A DNA stretch of 64,000 bases from Erwinia amylovora (GCF_017161565.1 NZ_CP066796.1:1116001-1180000); one strand, 5' to 3'. Positions 9,081 through 20,034 are shown, counted from the stretch's first letter. Notes: generated by a model not told the origin, from the sequence alone. Numbers and translations: made by a program.

Positions 9081-9732
9081 ACCCATCATTCCCCGCAGCA
9101 TCCGGTAATTCCTGCTTAACTAAGGGAGCCAGCTGTTTTGCCAGCAGTTCAGCAATAAAGGGCTGGGCCGCCGGATTGGGGTGGATGCCGTCGTCCTGCA
9201 TCCATCCTGGCTTCAGATAGACCTGCTCCATGAAGAAAGGAACCAGCGGGATGGCAAACTGACCGGCCAGTTTGGGGTAGATAGCGGCAAATGACGCGGT
9301 ATAGCGTTTGCCATAGTTGGCGGGCAGCCGCACCTGCATCAATAGCGGCTGCGCCTTTGCCGCCTGGATTTGAGCAATCGCCTGACTCAGATCCTGCTCG
9401 ACCTGCTGCGGAGGGAACCCACGTAAACCATCGTTGCCCCCCAGCTCAATCAGTACCCAGCGCGGCTGATGTTGCTTCAGCAGTGCCGGAAGCCGGGCCA
9501 GCCCCTGCGCCGTAGTATCGCCGCTTATGCTACCGTTAATGATAGCGGGGGATTTTTGCCATTTCTCATTGAGTAACGCAGGCCACGCGGCACTGGCGGA
9601 CATGCGGTAACCGGCGCTCAGGCTGTCGCCCAGCACCAGCAGCGTATCCGCCGCCGTTGCGCGCAGCGTCATAAAAGCCATTAAAAACAGGAACGGGTAA
9701 TGCCAGCGGAAAACATTCTTGAGGTTCATCAT
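9079..9732 (-). CDS. tesA: TesA, periplasmic acyl-CoA thioesterase I / protease I / lysophospholipase L1
   Basis: Multifunctional SGNH-family esterase. Signal peptide residues 1-27 with cleavage ATA|AD. The mature protein starts ADTLLVLGDSLS, with the nucleophile Ser as mature residue 10. The other SGNH blocks are visible: the Gly block (NGSISGDT), GGNDGL and the Asp-His pair in DGIHPN. ATG 9730-9732 was chosen because E. coli TesA starts MMN at the same place; an ORF extension to 9762 is not supported. Its first 33 bases overlap the divergent gene ybbA, a compact arrangement also found in E. coli. The C-terminal tail (KQELPDAAGNDG) runs into the island repeat. Confidence 0.95.
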   Translation of the reverse strand: MMNLKNVFRWHYPFLFLMAFMTLRATAADTLLVLGDSLSAGYRMSASAAWPALLNEKWQKSPAIINGSISGDTTAQGLARLPALLKQHQPRWVLIELGGNDGLRGFPPQQVEQDLSQAIAQIQAAKAQPLLMQVRLPANYGKRYTASFAAIYPKLAGQFAIPLVPFFMEQVYLKPGWMQDDGIHPNPAAQPFIAELLAKQLAPLVKQELPDAAGNDG

Positions 9733-10386
9733 CTTAGTAAGTCCGTCGGTCAGGGTGAGCATCAGCTTTCAATCCTTACCGGAGTTGAGCTGGTTGTCAA
9801 ACCGGCTGAAACCATTGCTCTGATCGGTGAGTCGGGATCGGGCAAGTCAACCCTGCTGGGGATTCTGGCGGGACTGGATGACGGCAGTGCGGGAGAAGTG
9901 ATGATGCTCGGCCAGCCGCTGCATCAGATGGATGAGGAGCAGCGGGCTGAGCTACGGGCGCAGAATGTCGGCTTCGTCTTCCAGTCGTTTATGCTGGTGC
10001 CCACCCTTAACGCTCAGGAGAACGTGCAGCTACCGGCGCTGCTGCGCGGTATGAGCGACAGGCAGAGCCGCGAGCAGGCGGCAACGCTGTTGGCCCAGCT
10101 CGGCCTTGGCGAACGCCTTAATCATCTGCCCGCCCAGCTTTCCGGCGGTGAACAGCAGCGCGTGGCGCTGGCGCGCGCCTTTCATGGCCGTCCGGCGCTG
10201 CTGTTTGCTGATGAACCGACCGGCAATCTGGACCGCAAAACCGGCGAGCGTATCGTCGATCTGTTATTCAGCATGAACCGGGATTACGCCACCACCCTGA
10301 TCCTCGTGACCCACGATGATCGGCTGGCCGCACGCTGCGGTCGGCGCTTGCGTTTGCGTGACGGCAAGCTGTGGGAGGAAACATGA
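9700..10386 (+). CDS. ybbA: YbbA, MacB/LolD-type ABC transporter ATPase
   Basis: Cytoplasmic ATPase of the YbbAP transporter. The 228-residue protein carries Walker A GESGSGKST (43-51), Q-loop FVFQSF, signature LSGGEQQRVALARA, Walker B LLFADEPT, D-loop and H-loop VTHD. This is the LolD/MacB type, acting with a large FtsX-like permease. The start overlaps divergent tesA; its stop overlaps the ybbP start (ATGA). In E. coli YbbAP has been linked to export or extraction of hydrophobic molecules together with TesA; the genomic pairing here fits, the substrate is not visible. Confidence 0.94.
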   Translation: MPAENILEVHHLSKSVGQGEHQLSILTGVELVVKPAETIALIGESGSGKSTLLGILAGLDDGSAGEVMMLGQPLHQMDEEQRAELRAQNVGFVFQSFMLVPTLNAQENVQLPALLRGMSDRQSREQAATLLAQLGLGERLNHLPAQLSGGEQQRVALARAFHGRPALLFADEPTGNLDRKTGERIVDLLFSMNRDYATTLILVTHDDRLAARCGRRLRLRDGKLWEET

Positions 10387-12800
10387 TCTGGCGCTGGTTC
10401 TGTCGCGAGTGGAAATCCCCCTCGCTGCTGATCGTCTGGCTGGCGCTGACGCTGGCGGTGGCTTGCGTGCTGGCGCTCGGATCGCTCAGTGACCGTATGG
10501 AGAAAGGGCTGACGCAGCAAAGCCGTGACTTTATGGCCGGCGATCGCACTCTGCGCAGCGGCAAAGAGGTGCCGGGTGAATGGTTAGATAAGGCCAGGTC
10601 CGAAGGGCTACAGGTTGGGCGACAGCTAACCTTTATGACCATGGCCTTTGCCGGTGATACGCCGCAGCTGGCCGCGGTAAAGGCGGTGGATAGCCTCTAC
10701 CCGATGTTTGGCCAGCTGTCCACCGCGCCTGTCGGCTTAAAACCGGCAGCGGGCACGGTGCTGGCCGCGCCGCGCCTGTTGGATCTGCTTGACCGTAAAG
10801 CCGGAGATAACCTTGATGTCGGCGATACCACGCTGCGTATCAGTGGGGAAGTGATCCAGGAGCCGGATGCGGGCTTTAATCCGTTCCAGATTGCGCCGCG
10901 TTTGCTGATGAATCTCGCCGACGTGGCTAAAACCGGTGCCGTCCAGCCCGGCAGCCGGGTGACCTGGCGCTATAAATTCTCCGGAACGCCGGCGCAGCTG
11001 GCACGATATGACCGTTACATTGCCGCACGTCTTACCCCCGAACAGCGCTGGATCAGTATGGATAACTCAGAGGACGCGCTGGGTAAATCGATGCAGCGCG
11101 CTCAACAGTTCCTGCTGCTGTCGGCGCTGCTGACGCTGATGCTGGCGATTGCCGCAGTGACGGTGGCGATGAACCACTACTGCCGCAGCCGTTACGATCT
11201 GGTTGCGGTGTTGAAAACCCTTGGCGCGGATCGCCACGCCCTGCAAAAGTTGATAATCGGCCAGTGGCTGGCGGTGTTGCTGCTGGCCGCGCTGGCCGGT
11301 AGCGCCATTGGCCTCGGTTTTGAAACCTTGCTGCTAGGTATGCTGCGCCCGGTTTTACCAGGGGAGTTACCGGCCGCCAGCGGCTGGCCGTGGCTGTGGG
11401 CGCTGGGATCCTTATTAACTATTTCGCTGTTGGTGGGTTTGCGGCCTTATCGTCTGCTGCTGGCGACTCAACCGCTGCGCGTACTGCGCCGTGACGCGGT
11501 GGCGAATATCTGGCCGCTTAAGTTTTATCTGCCTGCCGTGCTGGTGGTGGTGATCGGCCTGCTGGCCCTGCTGGTGGGGGGCAGCAAGCTGCTGTGGGCG
11601 CTGATGGCGGGCATTGTGCTGCTGTCGCTACTGCTGGGGGCCATCGGCTGGGGCGGGCTGCTGCTGCTCCGGCGTCTGACGCTGCGCAACCTGGCGTTCC
11701 GTCTGGCGGTCAACCGCCTGCTGCGCCAGCCGTGGACCACCCTTAGCCAGCTGGCAGCGTTTTCGCTGTCGTTTATGCTGCTGGCGCTGTTGCTGGTGAT
11801 GCGCGGCGATCTGCTCGACAGGTGGCAGCAGCAGCTGCCGCCGGACAGCCCTAACTATTTCCTGCTGAATATCACCGCCCGGCAGGTGCCTCAGGTGACG
11901 TCTTTCCTGCAACAGCACCAGGTGCAGCCGGAAACCTTCTATCCGCTAGTGCGCGCACGACTGACCGGGATTAACCAGCAGCCAGCGGATCCCTCGCTGG
12001 ACGAATCACTTAACCGCGAGCTGAATCTGACCTGGCTTAAAGATTTGCCGCAGCACAATCCGTTGACCGCCGGCAGCGGGCCGCCGAAAACCGGGGAAGT
12101 CTCGATCGAGCAGGGGCTGGCAGAGCGGCTGGGGGTAAAGCTGGGCGATACGTTAACCTTTACCGGGGATACCCGGCAGTTCAGCGCTAAAATCAGCAGT
12201 CTGCGTAAGGTGGACTGGGAAAGCCTCAGGCCAAACTTCTTCATTATTTTCCCACCTGGCGCGCTCGACGACCAGCCGCAGACCTGGCTGACCAGCTTCC
12301 GCCTCAATGACAAGGACGCGCTGCTGGCGCAGCTAAACCGCCAGTTTCCTGGCTTAAGCCTGCTGGATATCGGCACCATTTTACGCCAGATAGGCCAGGT
12401 GCTGGCCCAGGTTAGCCAGGCGCTGGAGATCATGGTAATACTGGTTACCGCCTGTGGCGTGCTGCTGTTGCTGGCACAGATCCAGGTCGGGATGCGCCAG
12501 CGGCGACAGGAGCTGGTGGTTTACCGCACGCTGGGTGCCAGCAAGAAGCTGCTGCGTGCCACGCTGTGGAGCGAATTTGCGCTGCTTGGCGTGGTAGCGG
12601 GCGTGGCGGCGACCATCGGGGCTGAAGCGGCGCTGTGGGGATTACAGCGCAAGGTGTTTAACTTCCCGTGGCAGCCGGACTTTGTGCTGTGGCTGGCGCT
12701 GCCGTTAACCGCTGCGCTGCTGCTGTCACTGTGCGGCGGCTGGCTGGGCGTGCGTCTGCTGAAAGGCAGGGCGTTGTTCCGGGGATATGAGTCATGCTAA
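10383..12800 (+). CDS. ybbP: YbbP, FtsX-family ABC transporter permease
   Basis: Inner-membrane permease partner of YbbA, 805 residues. A first membrane helix lies at about 12-32, then a periplasmic domain, then a block of helices starting near FLLLSALLTLMLAIAAVTVAMN (two FtsX domains with a central helix group), a second periplasmic domain (about 480-670) and three final helices ending LFRGYESC. ATG 10383 overlaps the ybbA stop by four bases and is preceded by GGGAGGAAAC; a longer frame from 10371 is not needed. Unlike E. coli, no Rhs element follows: purK comes next, convergent, 54 bp away, with a GGCGGG/CCCGCC inverted repeat between. Confidence 0.94.
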   Translation: MIWRWFCREWKSPSLLIVWLALTLAVACVLALGSLSDRMEKGLTQQSRDFMAGDRTLRSGKEVPGEWLDKARSEGLQVGRQLTFMTMAFAGDTPQLAAVKAVDSLYPMFGQLSTAPVGLKPAAGTVLAAPRLLDLLDRKAGDNLDVGDTTLRISGEVIQEPDAGFNPFQIAPRLLMNLADVAKTGAVQPGSRVTWRYKFSGTPAQLARYDRYIAARLTPEQRWISMDNSEDALGKSMQRAQQFLLLSALLTLMLAIAAVTVAMNHYCRSRYDLVAVLKTLGADRHALQKLIIGQWLAVLLLAALAGSAIGLGFETLLLGMLRPVLPGELPAASGWPWLWALGSLLTISLLVGLRPYRLLLATQPLRVLRRDAVANIWPLKFYLPAVLVVVIGLLALLVGGSKLLWALMAGIVLLSLLLGAIGWGGLLLLRRLTLRNLAFRLAVNRLLRQPWTTLSQLAAFSLSFMLLALLLVMRGDLLDRWQQQLPPDSPNYFLLNITARQVPQVTSFLQQHQVQPETFYPLVRARLTGINQQPADPSLDESLNRELNLTWLKDLPQHNPLTAGSGPPKTGEVSIEQGLAERLGVKLGDTLTFTGDTRQFSAKISSLRKVDWESLRPNFFIIFPPGALDDQPQTWLTSFRLNDKDALLAQLNRQFPGLSLLDIGTILRQIGQVLAQVSQALEIMVILVTACGVLLLLAQIQVGMRQRRQELVVYRTLGASKKLLRATLWSEFALLGVVAGVAATIGAEAALWGLQRKVFNFPWQPDFVLWLALPLTAALLLSLCGGWLGVRLLKGRALFRGYESC

Positions 12801-12853
12801 CGGCGCTGCGAGGTGATACGGCGGGCCGCAATTCATCCCGCCGCACTAATTGC

Positions 12854-13921
12854 TTAAGCGAGTTTATCCACGGCCCAGGCAATACCGCTGGCATATTCCA
12901 CAGGCAGCAGCGGAACCAGGGCATTCAGCGCGGTGCTAAGTGCCAGCGTGCTGGCATCTGCCAGATTCAGGTGGCCGACCTTACGCCCGGCGCGCACCTC
13001 TTTATTATACCAGTGCAGATGCACCAGCGGCTCACTGAGCCACGCCGTATTGAGGTCGGTACCAATCAGGTTGACCATCACCGCCGGGGTATTGACCACC
13101 GGTGTGGGCAGCGGCAGGTTGAGAATGGCGCGCAGATGCAGTTCAAACTGGCTGATGGATGCGCCGTTCTGCGTCCAGTGACCGCTGTTGTGCACGCGGG
13201 GCGCCAGCTCATTGATCAGCAAACCTTCCGGCACCACAAAGCATTCCATCGCCATCACCCCAACATAGTTCAGATCGTGCATGATCGCCGACAGCATGCG
13301 TTCCGCCTGCTGCTGGTGCTGCGCATCGACGTCAGGCAGCATCACGCTGGTACGCAGAATGCCGTTCTGGTGCAGGTTATGGGTCAGCGGGTAGAACACC
13401 GTACTGCCGTCATCGCCGCGCGCGCCGACCAGCGACATCTCGCCCAGGAAGTTGATGCCCTGTTCGACGATGCACTCACCGTAGCATGCGTCGGGCAGCG
13501 TCGCGGTCTCGCTGGCGCGCAGACGCCACTGGCCGCGCCCGTCGTAGCCGCCGGTACGGCGCTTCACGATCGCCAGTTCACCGAGGGTGGTGAACACCTG
13601 TGCCCACTGGTCGGCAGCGGATAAGAGCTGCCACGGTGCCGTTGCCAGGCCGAGGCGGTCAAGCAGCTGTTTCTGCGTCAGCCGATCCGCCAGCAGCGGG
13701 AAGATATCGCGGTTAACAAAGGCGTAATGATCGGCAAGTTCACGCGTCAGGGCGGTTTCCGGCCAGCGTTCGATTTCGGCGGTGATCACGCTTTGCGCGA
13801 TCGGCAGTGCCTGTGGTTCGGCGTCGAGGCCGACCGGATAAACGGCAATGCCCAGTGGCTCACCGGCCTGGCGCAGCATGCGGCCGAGCTGACCGTTACC
13901 TAATACGCAGACCGGTTTCAT
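12854..13921 (-). CDS. purK: PurK, N5-carboxyaminoimidazole ribonucleotide synthase
   Basis: Cytoplasmic ATP-grasp enzyme of purine synthesis, converting AIR, ATP and bicarbonate to N5-CAIR. 355 residues with the N-terminal [25 protein letters not shown] fold, the ATP-grasp lid [10 protein letters not shown] and the C-terminal metal/ATP region ([25 protein letters not shown]). It follows purE with a four-base ATGA overlap, so the two are translated together and share the PurR-type operator above purE. Confidence 0.97.
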   Translation of the reverse strand: MKPVCVLGNGQLGRMLRQAGEPLGIAVYPVGLDAEPQALPIAQSVITAEIERWPETALTRELADHYAFVNRDIFPLLADRLTQKQLLDRLGLATAPWQLLSAADQWAQVFTTLGELAIVKRRTGGYDGRGQWRLRASETATLPDACYGECIVEQGINFLGEMSLVGARGDDGSTVFYPLTHNLHQNGILRTSVMLPDVDAQHQQQAERMLSAIMHDLNYVGVMAMECFVVPEGLLINELAPRVHNSGHWTQNGASISQFELHLRAILNLPLPTPVVNTPAVMVNLIGTDLNTAWLSEPLVHLHWYNKEVRAGRKVGHLNLADASTLALSTALNALVPLLPVEYASGIAWAVDKLA

Positions 13922-14427
13922 GCTTCCTCCCGCGGGTCCGGATGGTTCAGCACCTCATCCGTCTGAGCCTGTCGCCAGTCCGTCAGGCGCAGCGCCAGGC
14001 CGCTGTCGTGCAGCGCGAGAATTTGTGCCGCCAGCAGGGCAGCGTTGGCGGCCCCGGCTTTACCAATCGCCAGCGTGCCTACCGGGATGCCGCGTGGCAT
14101 CTGCACAATGGAGTACAGGCTGTCAACCCCGCTCAGCGCGGCGCTTTGTACCGGGACGCCGAGCACCGGCACCCGCGTTTTTGCTGCCAGCATTCCCGGC
14201 AGGTGCGCCGCCCCGCCTGCACCGGCAATAATCACCTGATAACCATTATCCACGGCCTGTTCGGCAAAGCTGAACAGCTTATCCGGCGTGCGGTGGGCTG
14301 ATACCACTTCGCAGTGAAACGGAACGTCCAGGCTGATGAGGATTTCCGCGGCAAACTGCATGGTGGCCCAGTCACTTTTGGAACCCATAACAATAGCAAT
14401 GCGGGCCGGTGCGGCGTTGGATGACAT
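13918..14427 (-). CDS. purE: PurE, N5-CAIR mutase
   Basis: Moves the carboxyl group of N5-CAIR to give CAIR, the step after PurK. From ATG 14425-14427 (AGGAG upstream) the protein has 169 residues, with MGSKSDW, the active-site [17 protein letters not shown] and the [17 protein letters not shown] run that are diagnostic for class I PurE. An in-frame extension to 14460 was rejected because the E. coli protein starts at the equivalent MSS. First gene of purEK. Confidence 0.97.
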   Translation of the reverse strand: MSSNAAPARIAIVMGSKSDWATMQFAAEILISLDVPFHCEVVSAHRTPDKLFSFAEQAVDNGYQVIIAGAGGAAHLPGMLAAKTRVPVLGVPVQSAALSGVDSLYSIVQMPRGIPVGTLAIGKAGAANAALLAAQILALHDSGLALRLTDWRQAQTDEVLNHPDPREEA

Positions 14428-14522
14428 GCGGATCTGACTCCTGTGATTGTATAACGTCACCCGCTGGCCATGAAGGGGCTACCGGGTGGGAAGGGCAGAG
14501 AGAATATCACGACTGCGCGGCA

Positions 14523-14538
14523 AGGAAAACGGTTGCGT
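14523..14538 (-). promoter_or_regulatory. PurR box upstream of purEK
   Basis: On the minus strand ACGCAACCGTTTTCCT matches the PurR consensus ACGCAAACGTTTGCGT at 13 of 16 positions. It lies about 95 bp above the purE start, consistent with repression of purEK by PurR when hypoxanthine or guanine is present. Confidence 0.75.
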
Positions 14539-14574
14539 GGCGCGCAACAGCGCCATATTACGCCTGTTTTCGCA

Positions 14575-15291
14575 TCACAACGGCAAGGAAATCAATCTTA
14601 TCTCGTCAGCACTGACTTTGATCATTGAGCCTTGCTGGTGCCAGGCCCCCAGCACCAGGCGCTGCGCCGGCTGGCCGTTCACTTCAAGCTGGTGCACCGC
14701 CGGACGATGCGTGTGGCCGTGGATCAGCAGCGGCGTGTTATAACGATGCATCGCTTCCGTCACCGCCTGCGGGTTAACGTCCATGATCGCCCTATCCTTA
14801 CTGCTGTTAGCCTGTTTACTGCCGGCGCGCATTGTTAACGCAATACGCTGGCGCATAAACAGCGGCAGGGCAAGGAACAGCTTTTGCAGCCAGCGCTGCT
14901 GCACTTTTTGGCGAAAACGCTGGTAGCCGATATCGTCGGTGCACAGCGTGTCCCCGTGCATGATCAGCAGGCGCTTGCCGTACAGCTCCAGCACCTGTTC
15001 TTCCGGCAGCAGCGTCATTGCGGCCGAGCGGGCAAAGCGCTTGCCCAGCAGAAAGTCGCGATTTCCGTGAATAAAGTAGCAGGGGATGTCGAGCTGATGC
15101 AGGGCATGGGCGATCCGGGCGTGCAGCGGATTGGGATCGTCGTCGCCAATCCAGGCTTCAAACAGGTCGCCAAGAATGTACAGCGCATCGGCGTGCCGGG
15201 CTTCACGCTGCAAAAATTGCAGAAAACCGGCAGTGATTGCCGGTTCCTCACAACACAGATGGAGATCTGCGATAAACAGCGTGTGCGACAT
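14575..15291 (-). CDS. lpxH: LpxH, UDP-2,3-diacylglucosamine pyrophosphatase
   Basis: Peripheral inner-membrane, metal-dependent phosphoesterase that makes lipid X in lipid A synthesis. 238 residues with the calcineurin-like metal motifs in order: DLHL (8-11), [20 protein letters not shown], a central H (HGDTL) and GHTHRP near the end. The start codon overlaps the ppiB stop by one base (TAATG), so it is co-translated with ppiB as in E. coli. Confidence 0.97.
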   Translation of the reverse strand: MSHTLFIADLHLCCEEPAITAGFLQFLQREARHADALYILGDLFEAWIGDDDPNPLHARIAHALHQLDIPCYFIHGNRDFLLGKRFARSAAMTLLPEEQVLELYGKRLLIMHGDTLCTDDIGYQRFRQKVQQRWLQKLFLALPLFMRQRIALTMRAGSKQANSSKDRAIMDVNPQAVTEAMHRYNTPLLIHGHTHRPAVHQLEVNGQPAQRLVLGAWHQQGSMIKVSADEIRLISLPL

Positions 15292-15785
15292 TATTCGCTG
15301 ACGGTCACTTTCTGAATGATCACGTCATCTTTTGGCACATCCTGGTGCATGCCGCTGCGGCCGGTAGAGACGGCTTTGATTTTTTCCACCACGTCCATCC
15401 CTTCAACCACTTCAGCGAACACGCAGTAGCCCCAGCCCTGAAGGCTTTCGTCACGGAAGTTGAGGAAGTCGTTGTCCGCTACGTTGATGAAGAACTGGGC
15501 GGTTGCAGAGTGCGGCGCCTGAGTACGCGCCATGGCCAGAGTACCTTTGGTATTTTTCAGGCCGTTGCTGGCTTCGTTGCGGATCTCATCTTTGGTGTCT
15601 TTCTGCTTCATGCCCGGTTCGAAACCACCGCCCTGGATCATAAAACCGTTGATCACACGGTGAAAGATGGTGTTGTCGTAAAAGCCTTCGCGGCAGTATT
15701 CAAGGAAGTTTTTTACGGTAGCCGGTGCTTTATCATCAAAAGTTTTGATGACGATATCGCCATGATTAGTCTGGAAAGTAACCAT
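15291..15785 (-). CDS. ppiB: PpiB, cytoplasmic cyclophilin-type peptidyl-prolyl isomerase
   Basis: Catalyses cis-trans isomerisation of prolyl bonds. 164 residues without signal peptide; cyclophilin motifs [30 protein letters not shown] and [15 protein letters not shown] are clear. It heads the ppiB-lpxH pair and is divergent from cysS with about 235 bp between, which holds the two promoters and no further gene. Confidence 0.97.
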   Translation of the reverse strand: MVTFQTNHGDIVIKTFDDKAPATVKNFLEYCREGFYDNTIFHRVINGFMIQGGGFEPGMKQKDTKDEIRNEASNGLKNTKGTLAMARTQAPHSATAQFFINVADNDFLNFRDESLQGWGYCVFAEVVEGMDVVEKIKAVSTGRSGMHQDVPKDDVIIQKVTVSE

Positions 15786-16020
15786 TTTTTCGTCCTGTCG
15801 GGGTTGAAGTATTTAACTGTGGGCGCCGGAAATGCAGACATAATGTCTTCCCCTGGCGGCAGACGGCTTTTATATCACAAATTGTGATGGCTCGTCAGCA
15901 ATGCTGCATAACGGCGCCAGGGCGAACCCTGCTTTGCGTAGCGCTGCACGAAAAAATACGTCAGAATATTATACACACTTAATTATCGCTAACCCGCACA
16001 CGCTTAAACGGAATGTCTCG

Positions 16021-17409
16021 ATGCTAAAGATTTATAACACCCTGAGTCGTCAAAAAGAGGAATTTAAACCCATTCATGCCGGAAAAATCGGTATGTACGT
16101 GTGTGGCATTACCGTTTACGACCTGTGTCATATCGGCCACGGCAGAACCTTTGCCGCTTTTGATGTGGTGGCGCGCTATCTGCGCTACAGCGGCTATCAG
16201 CTGAACTATGTGCGTAATATCACCGATATAGATGACAAAATTATCAAACGTGCGCACGAGAACGGCGAGTCTATCGAACAGCTGACCCAGCGTATGATCG
16301 GTGAGATGCATAAGGATTTCGCCGCGCTGAACATACTGCCGCCGGATCTTGAGCCACGCGCCACGCGCCATATTGCAGAGATTATCGAACTGGTGGAAAA
16401 GCTGATTGCCCGTGAACACGCCTACGTTGCCAGCAATGGCGATGTGATGTTCTCCGTCGACAGCGATCTGCAGTACGGTTCGCTGTCGCGTCAGGATCTG
16501 GACCAGCTCCAGGCCGGCGCGCGCGTTGAGGTCACCGCCGATGTGAAGCGCAACCCAATGGACTTTGTGCTGTGGAAAATGTCCAAAGCCGATGAACCCG
16601 GCTGGGCTTCCCCGTGGGGCAACGGCCGACCGGGCTGGCATATTGAGTGCTCGGCGATGAATTGCAAACAGCTGGGTGAGCACTTCGATATTCACGGTGG
16701 CGGTTCTGATCTGATGTTCCCGCACCATGAAAACGAGATCGCCCAGTCCACCAGCGCCCACGATGGCCCGTATGTAAATTACTGGATGCACTCCGGCATG
16801 GTGATGGTTGATCGTGAGAAAATGTCGAAATCGCTGAACAACTTCTTTACCGTGCGCGACGTGCTGGAGCACTACGATGCGGAAACCGTGCGCTACTTCC
16901 TGATGTCCGGCCACTATCGCAGCCAGCTAAATTACGGTGAAGATAACCTTAACCAGGCGCGTTCGGCGCTGGAGCGCCTGTATATTGCGCTGCGTAATAC
17001 CGATACCGGTGCCACCCCGGCCGGAGGCGAAGAGTTTGAGGCGCGCTTCCGTGCGGCGATGGATGACGACTTCAATACCCCGGAAGCCTATTCAGCGCTG
17101 TTTGATCTGGCGCGTGAAGTCAACCGGATGAAAGCGGAAAATCCGGCGGCGGTAGATGGACTGGCGGCGCGCCTGCGCGTGCTGGGCGGCGTGTTGGGCC
17201 TGCTGGAGCAGGACCCGGAGCAGTTCCTGCAAAGTGGTGCCAACGTCAACGATGAAGAAGTGGCGCAGATTGAAGCGCTGATCCAGATGCGTATTGATGC
17301 GCGTAAAGAGAAAAACTGGGCACAGGCCGACGTGGCGCGCGACCGTCTTAACGAGATGGGCATTGTGCTGGAAGACGGTGCCGGCGGCACTCGCTGGCGT
17401 CGCAAATGA
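16021..17409 (+). CDS. cysS: CysS, cysteinyl-tRNA synthetase
   Basis: Class I aminoacyl-tRNA synthetase charging tRNA-Cys. 462 residues from ATG 16021, with the zinc cysteine and entry motif [20 protein letters not shown], the HIGH box (HIGH), the second zinc motif (WHIECSAM), [15 protein letters not shown] and KMSKS. A 40-codon upstream extension in frame was rejected since E. coli CysS starts at MLKIYNTL. Followed by a strong terminator. Confidence 0.97.
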   Translation: MLKIYNTLSRQKEEFKPIHAGKIGMYVCGITVYDLCHIGHGRTFAAFDVVARYLRYSGYQLNYVRNITDIDDKIIKRAHENGESIEQLTQRMIGEMHKDFAALNILPPDLEPRATRHIAEIIELVEKLIAREHAYVASNGDVMFSVDSDLQYGSLSRQDLDQLQAGARVEVTADVKRNPMDFVLWKMSKADEPGWASPWGNGRPGWHIECSAMNCKQLGEHFDIHGGGSDLMFPHHENEIAQSTSAHDGPYVNYWMHSGMVMVDREKMSKSLNNFFTVRDVLEHYDAETVRYFLMSGHYRSQLNYGEDNLNQARSALERLYIALRNTDTGATPAGGEEFEARFRAAMDDDFNTPEAYSALFDLAREVNRMKAENPAAVDGLAARLRVLGGVLGLLEQDPEQFLQSGANVNDEEVAQIEALIQMRIDARKEKNWAQADVARDRLNEMGIVLEDGAGGTRWRRK

Positions 17410-17426
17410 TCTGACATTACTCTGCG

Positions 17427-17458
17427 AAAAGCCCCGGCCAGGTGCCGGGGCTTTTTTT
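17427..17458 (+). terminator. Rho-independent terminator of cysS
   Basis: GCCCCGGC (17431-17438) pairs with GCCGGGGC (17444-17451) and is followed by seven T. Four A precede it, so it could also serve adhP from the other side. Confidence 0.92.
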
Positions 17459-17486
17459 GATCTGCAATCTGCGCTGCGCGGCAGGC

Positions 17487-18503
17487 TTAATGGGTGCTGT
17501 TAAAATCAATCACCATGCGGCCCACGATTTTACCGCTCTCCATTTCGTGGAAGATCGCATTGATATCCTGTAGCGGGCGGCGCGTTACTTTTGGTACAAC
17601 CTTGCCCTCAGCGGCGAACTGGAAGGCTTCAGCTAAATCCTCACGCGTGCCGACCAGCGAACCCACGACCTGGATGCCGTCCAGCACCAGGCGCGGGATA
17701 TTCAGGCTCATCGATTCCGGCGGCAGGCCCACCGCCACAATACGGCCACCGGCGCGCATCGCATCCACCGCAGAGTTAAACGCCGCTTTCGCCACCGCCG
17801 TGACCACGGCGGCATGTGCGCCACCGGTGCGCTGTTGGATCAGCTTTGCCGCGTCTTCATTACGTGAGTTGATGACCATATCGGCCCCCATCTCTTCGGC
17901 AAACTTCAGTTGGTCATCGCTGATATCAACGGCGATGACTTTGGCATTGAACACGTTTTTTGCGTATTGCAGCGCCAGATTACCCAGACCGCCGAGGCCA
18001 TAGACAACCAGCCACTTACCGGGGGAAATGCCGGAGATTTTGACGGCCTTATAGGTAGTGACACCGGCACAGGTGATGCTGCTGGCGATTGCAGGATCGA
18101 GACCGTCAGGCACCTTCACGGCATAATCCGCCGCCACGATACACTCTTCAGCCATGCCGCCATCGGCGGTATAACCGGCGTTGACCGCCTCCCGGCACAG
18201 CGTTTCATTGCCGCTGTTGCAGTATTCACAGTGGCCGCAGCCCTTGAAAAACCACGCCACGCTGGCACGGTCGCCGGGCTTGAGGGACGTTACGCCCGGG
18301 CCGACAGATTTCACTACGCCAATCCCTTCATGCCCGAGGATAACGCCGGTTTTATCGCCGAAATCTCCGTTTTTAACGTGCAGGTCAGTGTGGCACACGC
18401 CACAGCACTCCATGGTGAGCAGGGCTTCGCCATGCTGCAGCGCACGGAGGGTTTTCTCTACCACATCAACCTGATGATCGTGAGTGACGACAGCAGCTTT
18501 CAT
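17487..18503 (-). CDS. adhP: AdhP, zinc-dependent alcohol dehydrogenase
   Basis: Cytoplasmic NAD-dependent medium-chain alcohol dehydrogenase of 338 residues, preferring ethanol and other primary alcohols in the family. Catalytic zinc ligands in CGVCHTD and GHEGIG, structural zinc cysteines in [16 protein letters not shown], and Rossmann loop [14 protein letters not shown] are all visible. It is monocistronic, convergent with cysS and separated by about 190 bp from the ybcJ terminator. Confidence 0.94.
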   Translation of the reverse strand: MKAAVVTHDHQVDVVEKTLRALQHGEALLTMECCGVCHTDLHVKNGDFGDKTGVILGHEGIGVVKSVGPGVTSLKPGDRASVAWFFKGCGHCEYCNSGNETLCREAVNAGYTADGGMAEECIVAADYAVKVPDGLDPAIASSITCAGVTTYKAVKISGISPGKWLVVYGLGGLGNLALQYAKNVFNAKVIAVDISDDQLKFAEEMGADMVINSRNEDAAKLIQQRTGGAHAAVVTAVAKAAFNSAVDAMRAGGRIVAVGLPPESMSLNIPRLVLDGIQVVGSLVGTREDLAEAFQFAAEGKVVPKVTRRPLQDINAIFHEMESGKIVGRMVIDFNSTH

Positions 18504-18649
18504 CGTGAACCTCTTCAGTTTATAAGGTGAACATCACCAGCTTAGCGCCAGCGGTCAGCCATATATTGATATAGGTCAACTCACCACAGTATAGACATGG
18601 GCGCCGTATCAGATGGTTAAGAGATAAACACTGAGCATGCTGCGGGCAA

Positions 18650-18676
18650 TAAAAAAGCCGCCCGTGAGAGGGCAGC
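18650..18676 (-). terminator. Rho-independent terminator of folD-ybcJ
   Basis: On the minus strand GCTGCCC and GGGCGGC (18657-18663 and 18670-18676) form a stem with one G-U pair, followed by TTTTTT. Confidence 0.85.
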
Positions 18677-18697
18677 CTTGCGCAGAGAATGATCGGA

Positions 18698-18910
18698 TCA
18701 GGCGCTAACGGTCACGCTGTTGCCGTCAAAAGCCACCGTCTGACCTGCAACAATTTTGCAGCGCTTGCGGGTTTCTACCTCACCGTTCACGGTCACATAG
18801 CCGTCGGCGATAAACGATTTTGCCATTGCGCCACTTTCTACCCAGCCTTCCAGCTTCAACAGGTCACAGAGATCGACATGGGAATGATCGCCCAGAGAGA
18901 AAGTTGCCAT
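18698..18910 (-). CDS. ybcJ: YbcJ, S4-like RNA-binding protein
   Basis: Small 70-residue protein with one S4-type RNA-binding domain (KLEGWVESGAMAKSFIADGYVTVNGEVETRKRCKI). E. coli YbcJ is the same size and has been found associated with ribosome assembly, though its exact role is uncertain. The start overlaps the folD stop by one base (TAATG), so it is the second gene of a folD-ybcJ operon. Confidence 0.92.
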   Translation of the reverse strand: MATFSLGDHSHVDLCDLLKLEGWVESGAMAKSFIADGYVTVNGEVETRKRCKIVAGQTVAFDGNSVTVSA

Positions 18911-19776
18911 TATGCTGATACTCCATCGTCGTTGCTTTCACAGGCCTGTAGGGTGTTTTGGATCAGAGTAGCAACGGTCATCGGACCGACGCCGCCCGGT
19001 ACCGGGGTAATCCAGGCCGCACGTTCTGACGCCTGGTCAAAATCGACATCGCCAACCACTTTACCGTTTTCCAGGCGGTTAATCCCGACATCGATGACGA
19101 TCGCGCCTGGCTTGATCCAGTCGCCGGGAATAAAACCGGGCTTGCCGACAGCGACCACCAACAGATCGGCGTTTTCAATATGCTGACGCAGATCCTTCGT
19201 AAAGCGATGAGTGACGGTAGTGGTGCAACCGGCGAGCAACAGCTCCATGCTCATCGGGCGACCAACGATATTGGAGGCACCCACCACCACGGCATTCAGA
19301 CCGAAGGTATCAATCTGATAACGCTCCAGCAACGTAACGATGCCGCGCGGCGTGCAGGGGCGCAGCGTTGGAGCACGCTGGCACAGGCGGCCTACGTTGT
19401 AAGGATGGAAGCCATCAACATCCTTGGCAGGGGAGATATGCTCCAGCACTTTGGTATTGTCGATACCGGCAGGCAGCGGCAGCTGTACCAGAATACCGTC
19501 AATTTCCCCGTCGTTGTTCAGTTCTGCAATCAGATCCAGCAACTGCGCTTCGCTGGTAGTGGCGGGTAGATCGTACGAGCGCGAAAGGAACCCAACCTCC
19601 TCACAGGCACGACGTTTACTGCCGACATAAATCTGTGAAGCCGGATTATCACCAACCAGAACCACCGCCAGGCCAGGGGCTCGTTTCCCGGCGGCCACTC
19701 GCTGCTGAACTAACCCGGCAACCTCATTGCGTACCTGCTGCGCAATCGTTTTACCATCAATAATTTTTGCTACCAT
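18910..19776 (-). CDS. folD: FolD, methylenetetrahydrofolate dehydrogenase/cyclohydrolase
   Basis: Bifunctional cytoplasmic enzyme interconverting methylene-, methenyl- and formyl-tetrahydrofolate with NADP. 288 residues with [14 protein letters not shown] (catalytic Lys), the [11 protein letters not shown] motif, [14 protein letters not shown], the cofactor loop [12 protein letters not shown] and the C-terminal [10 protein letters not shown]. Standard length. Upstream lie 180 bp and a divergent tRNA gene. Confidence 0.97.
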   Translation of the reverse strand: MVAKIIDGKTIAQQVRNEVAGLVQQRVAAGKRAPGLAVVLVGDNPASQIYVGSKRRACEEVGFLSRSYDLPATTSEAQLLDLIAELNNDGEIDGILVQLPLPAGIDNTKVLEHISPAKDVDGFHPYNVGRLCQRAPTLRPCTPRGIVTLLERYQIDTFGLNAVVVGASNIVGRPMSMELLLAGCTTTVTHRFTKDLRQHIENADLLVVAVGKPGFIPGDWIKPGAIVIDVGINRLENGKVVGDVDFDQASERAAWITPVPGGVGPMTVATLIQNTLQACESNDDGVSA

Positions 19777-19957
19777 CAGAGAGGGGATCCATCTGTGTTA
19801 AGTTATATCGCGAATTGTGCCTATTTTGTCAGAAGCTGGCGATGCTGTCAGGCACAGATTGGCAGGATATTGTTCATTACTTCGGCATTGAATGTCTGGC
19901 GGCAGTAAAATCGTTGACTCAGCAGACTCTGGCCGTATAATCCGACGCATCTACTAT

Positions 19958-20034
19958 GCGCCCTTAGCTCAGTTGGATAGAGCACCGGCCTTCTAAGCCG
20001 TAGGTCACAGGTTCGAATCCTGTAGGGCGTACCA
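19958..20034 (+). tRNA. argU: tRNA-Arg (anticodon UCU)
   Basis: A 77-base cloverleaf: acceptor GCGCCCT pairs with AGGGCGT (one G-U), D loop AGCTCAGTTGGATAGAGC, anticodon loop CTTCTAA with UCU at 19992-19994, T arm CAGGTTCGAATCCTG, encoded CCA. Closely resembles E. coli argU, and as in E. coli it follows folD and borders an integrated element (integrase remnant at 20168). Confidence 0.96.
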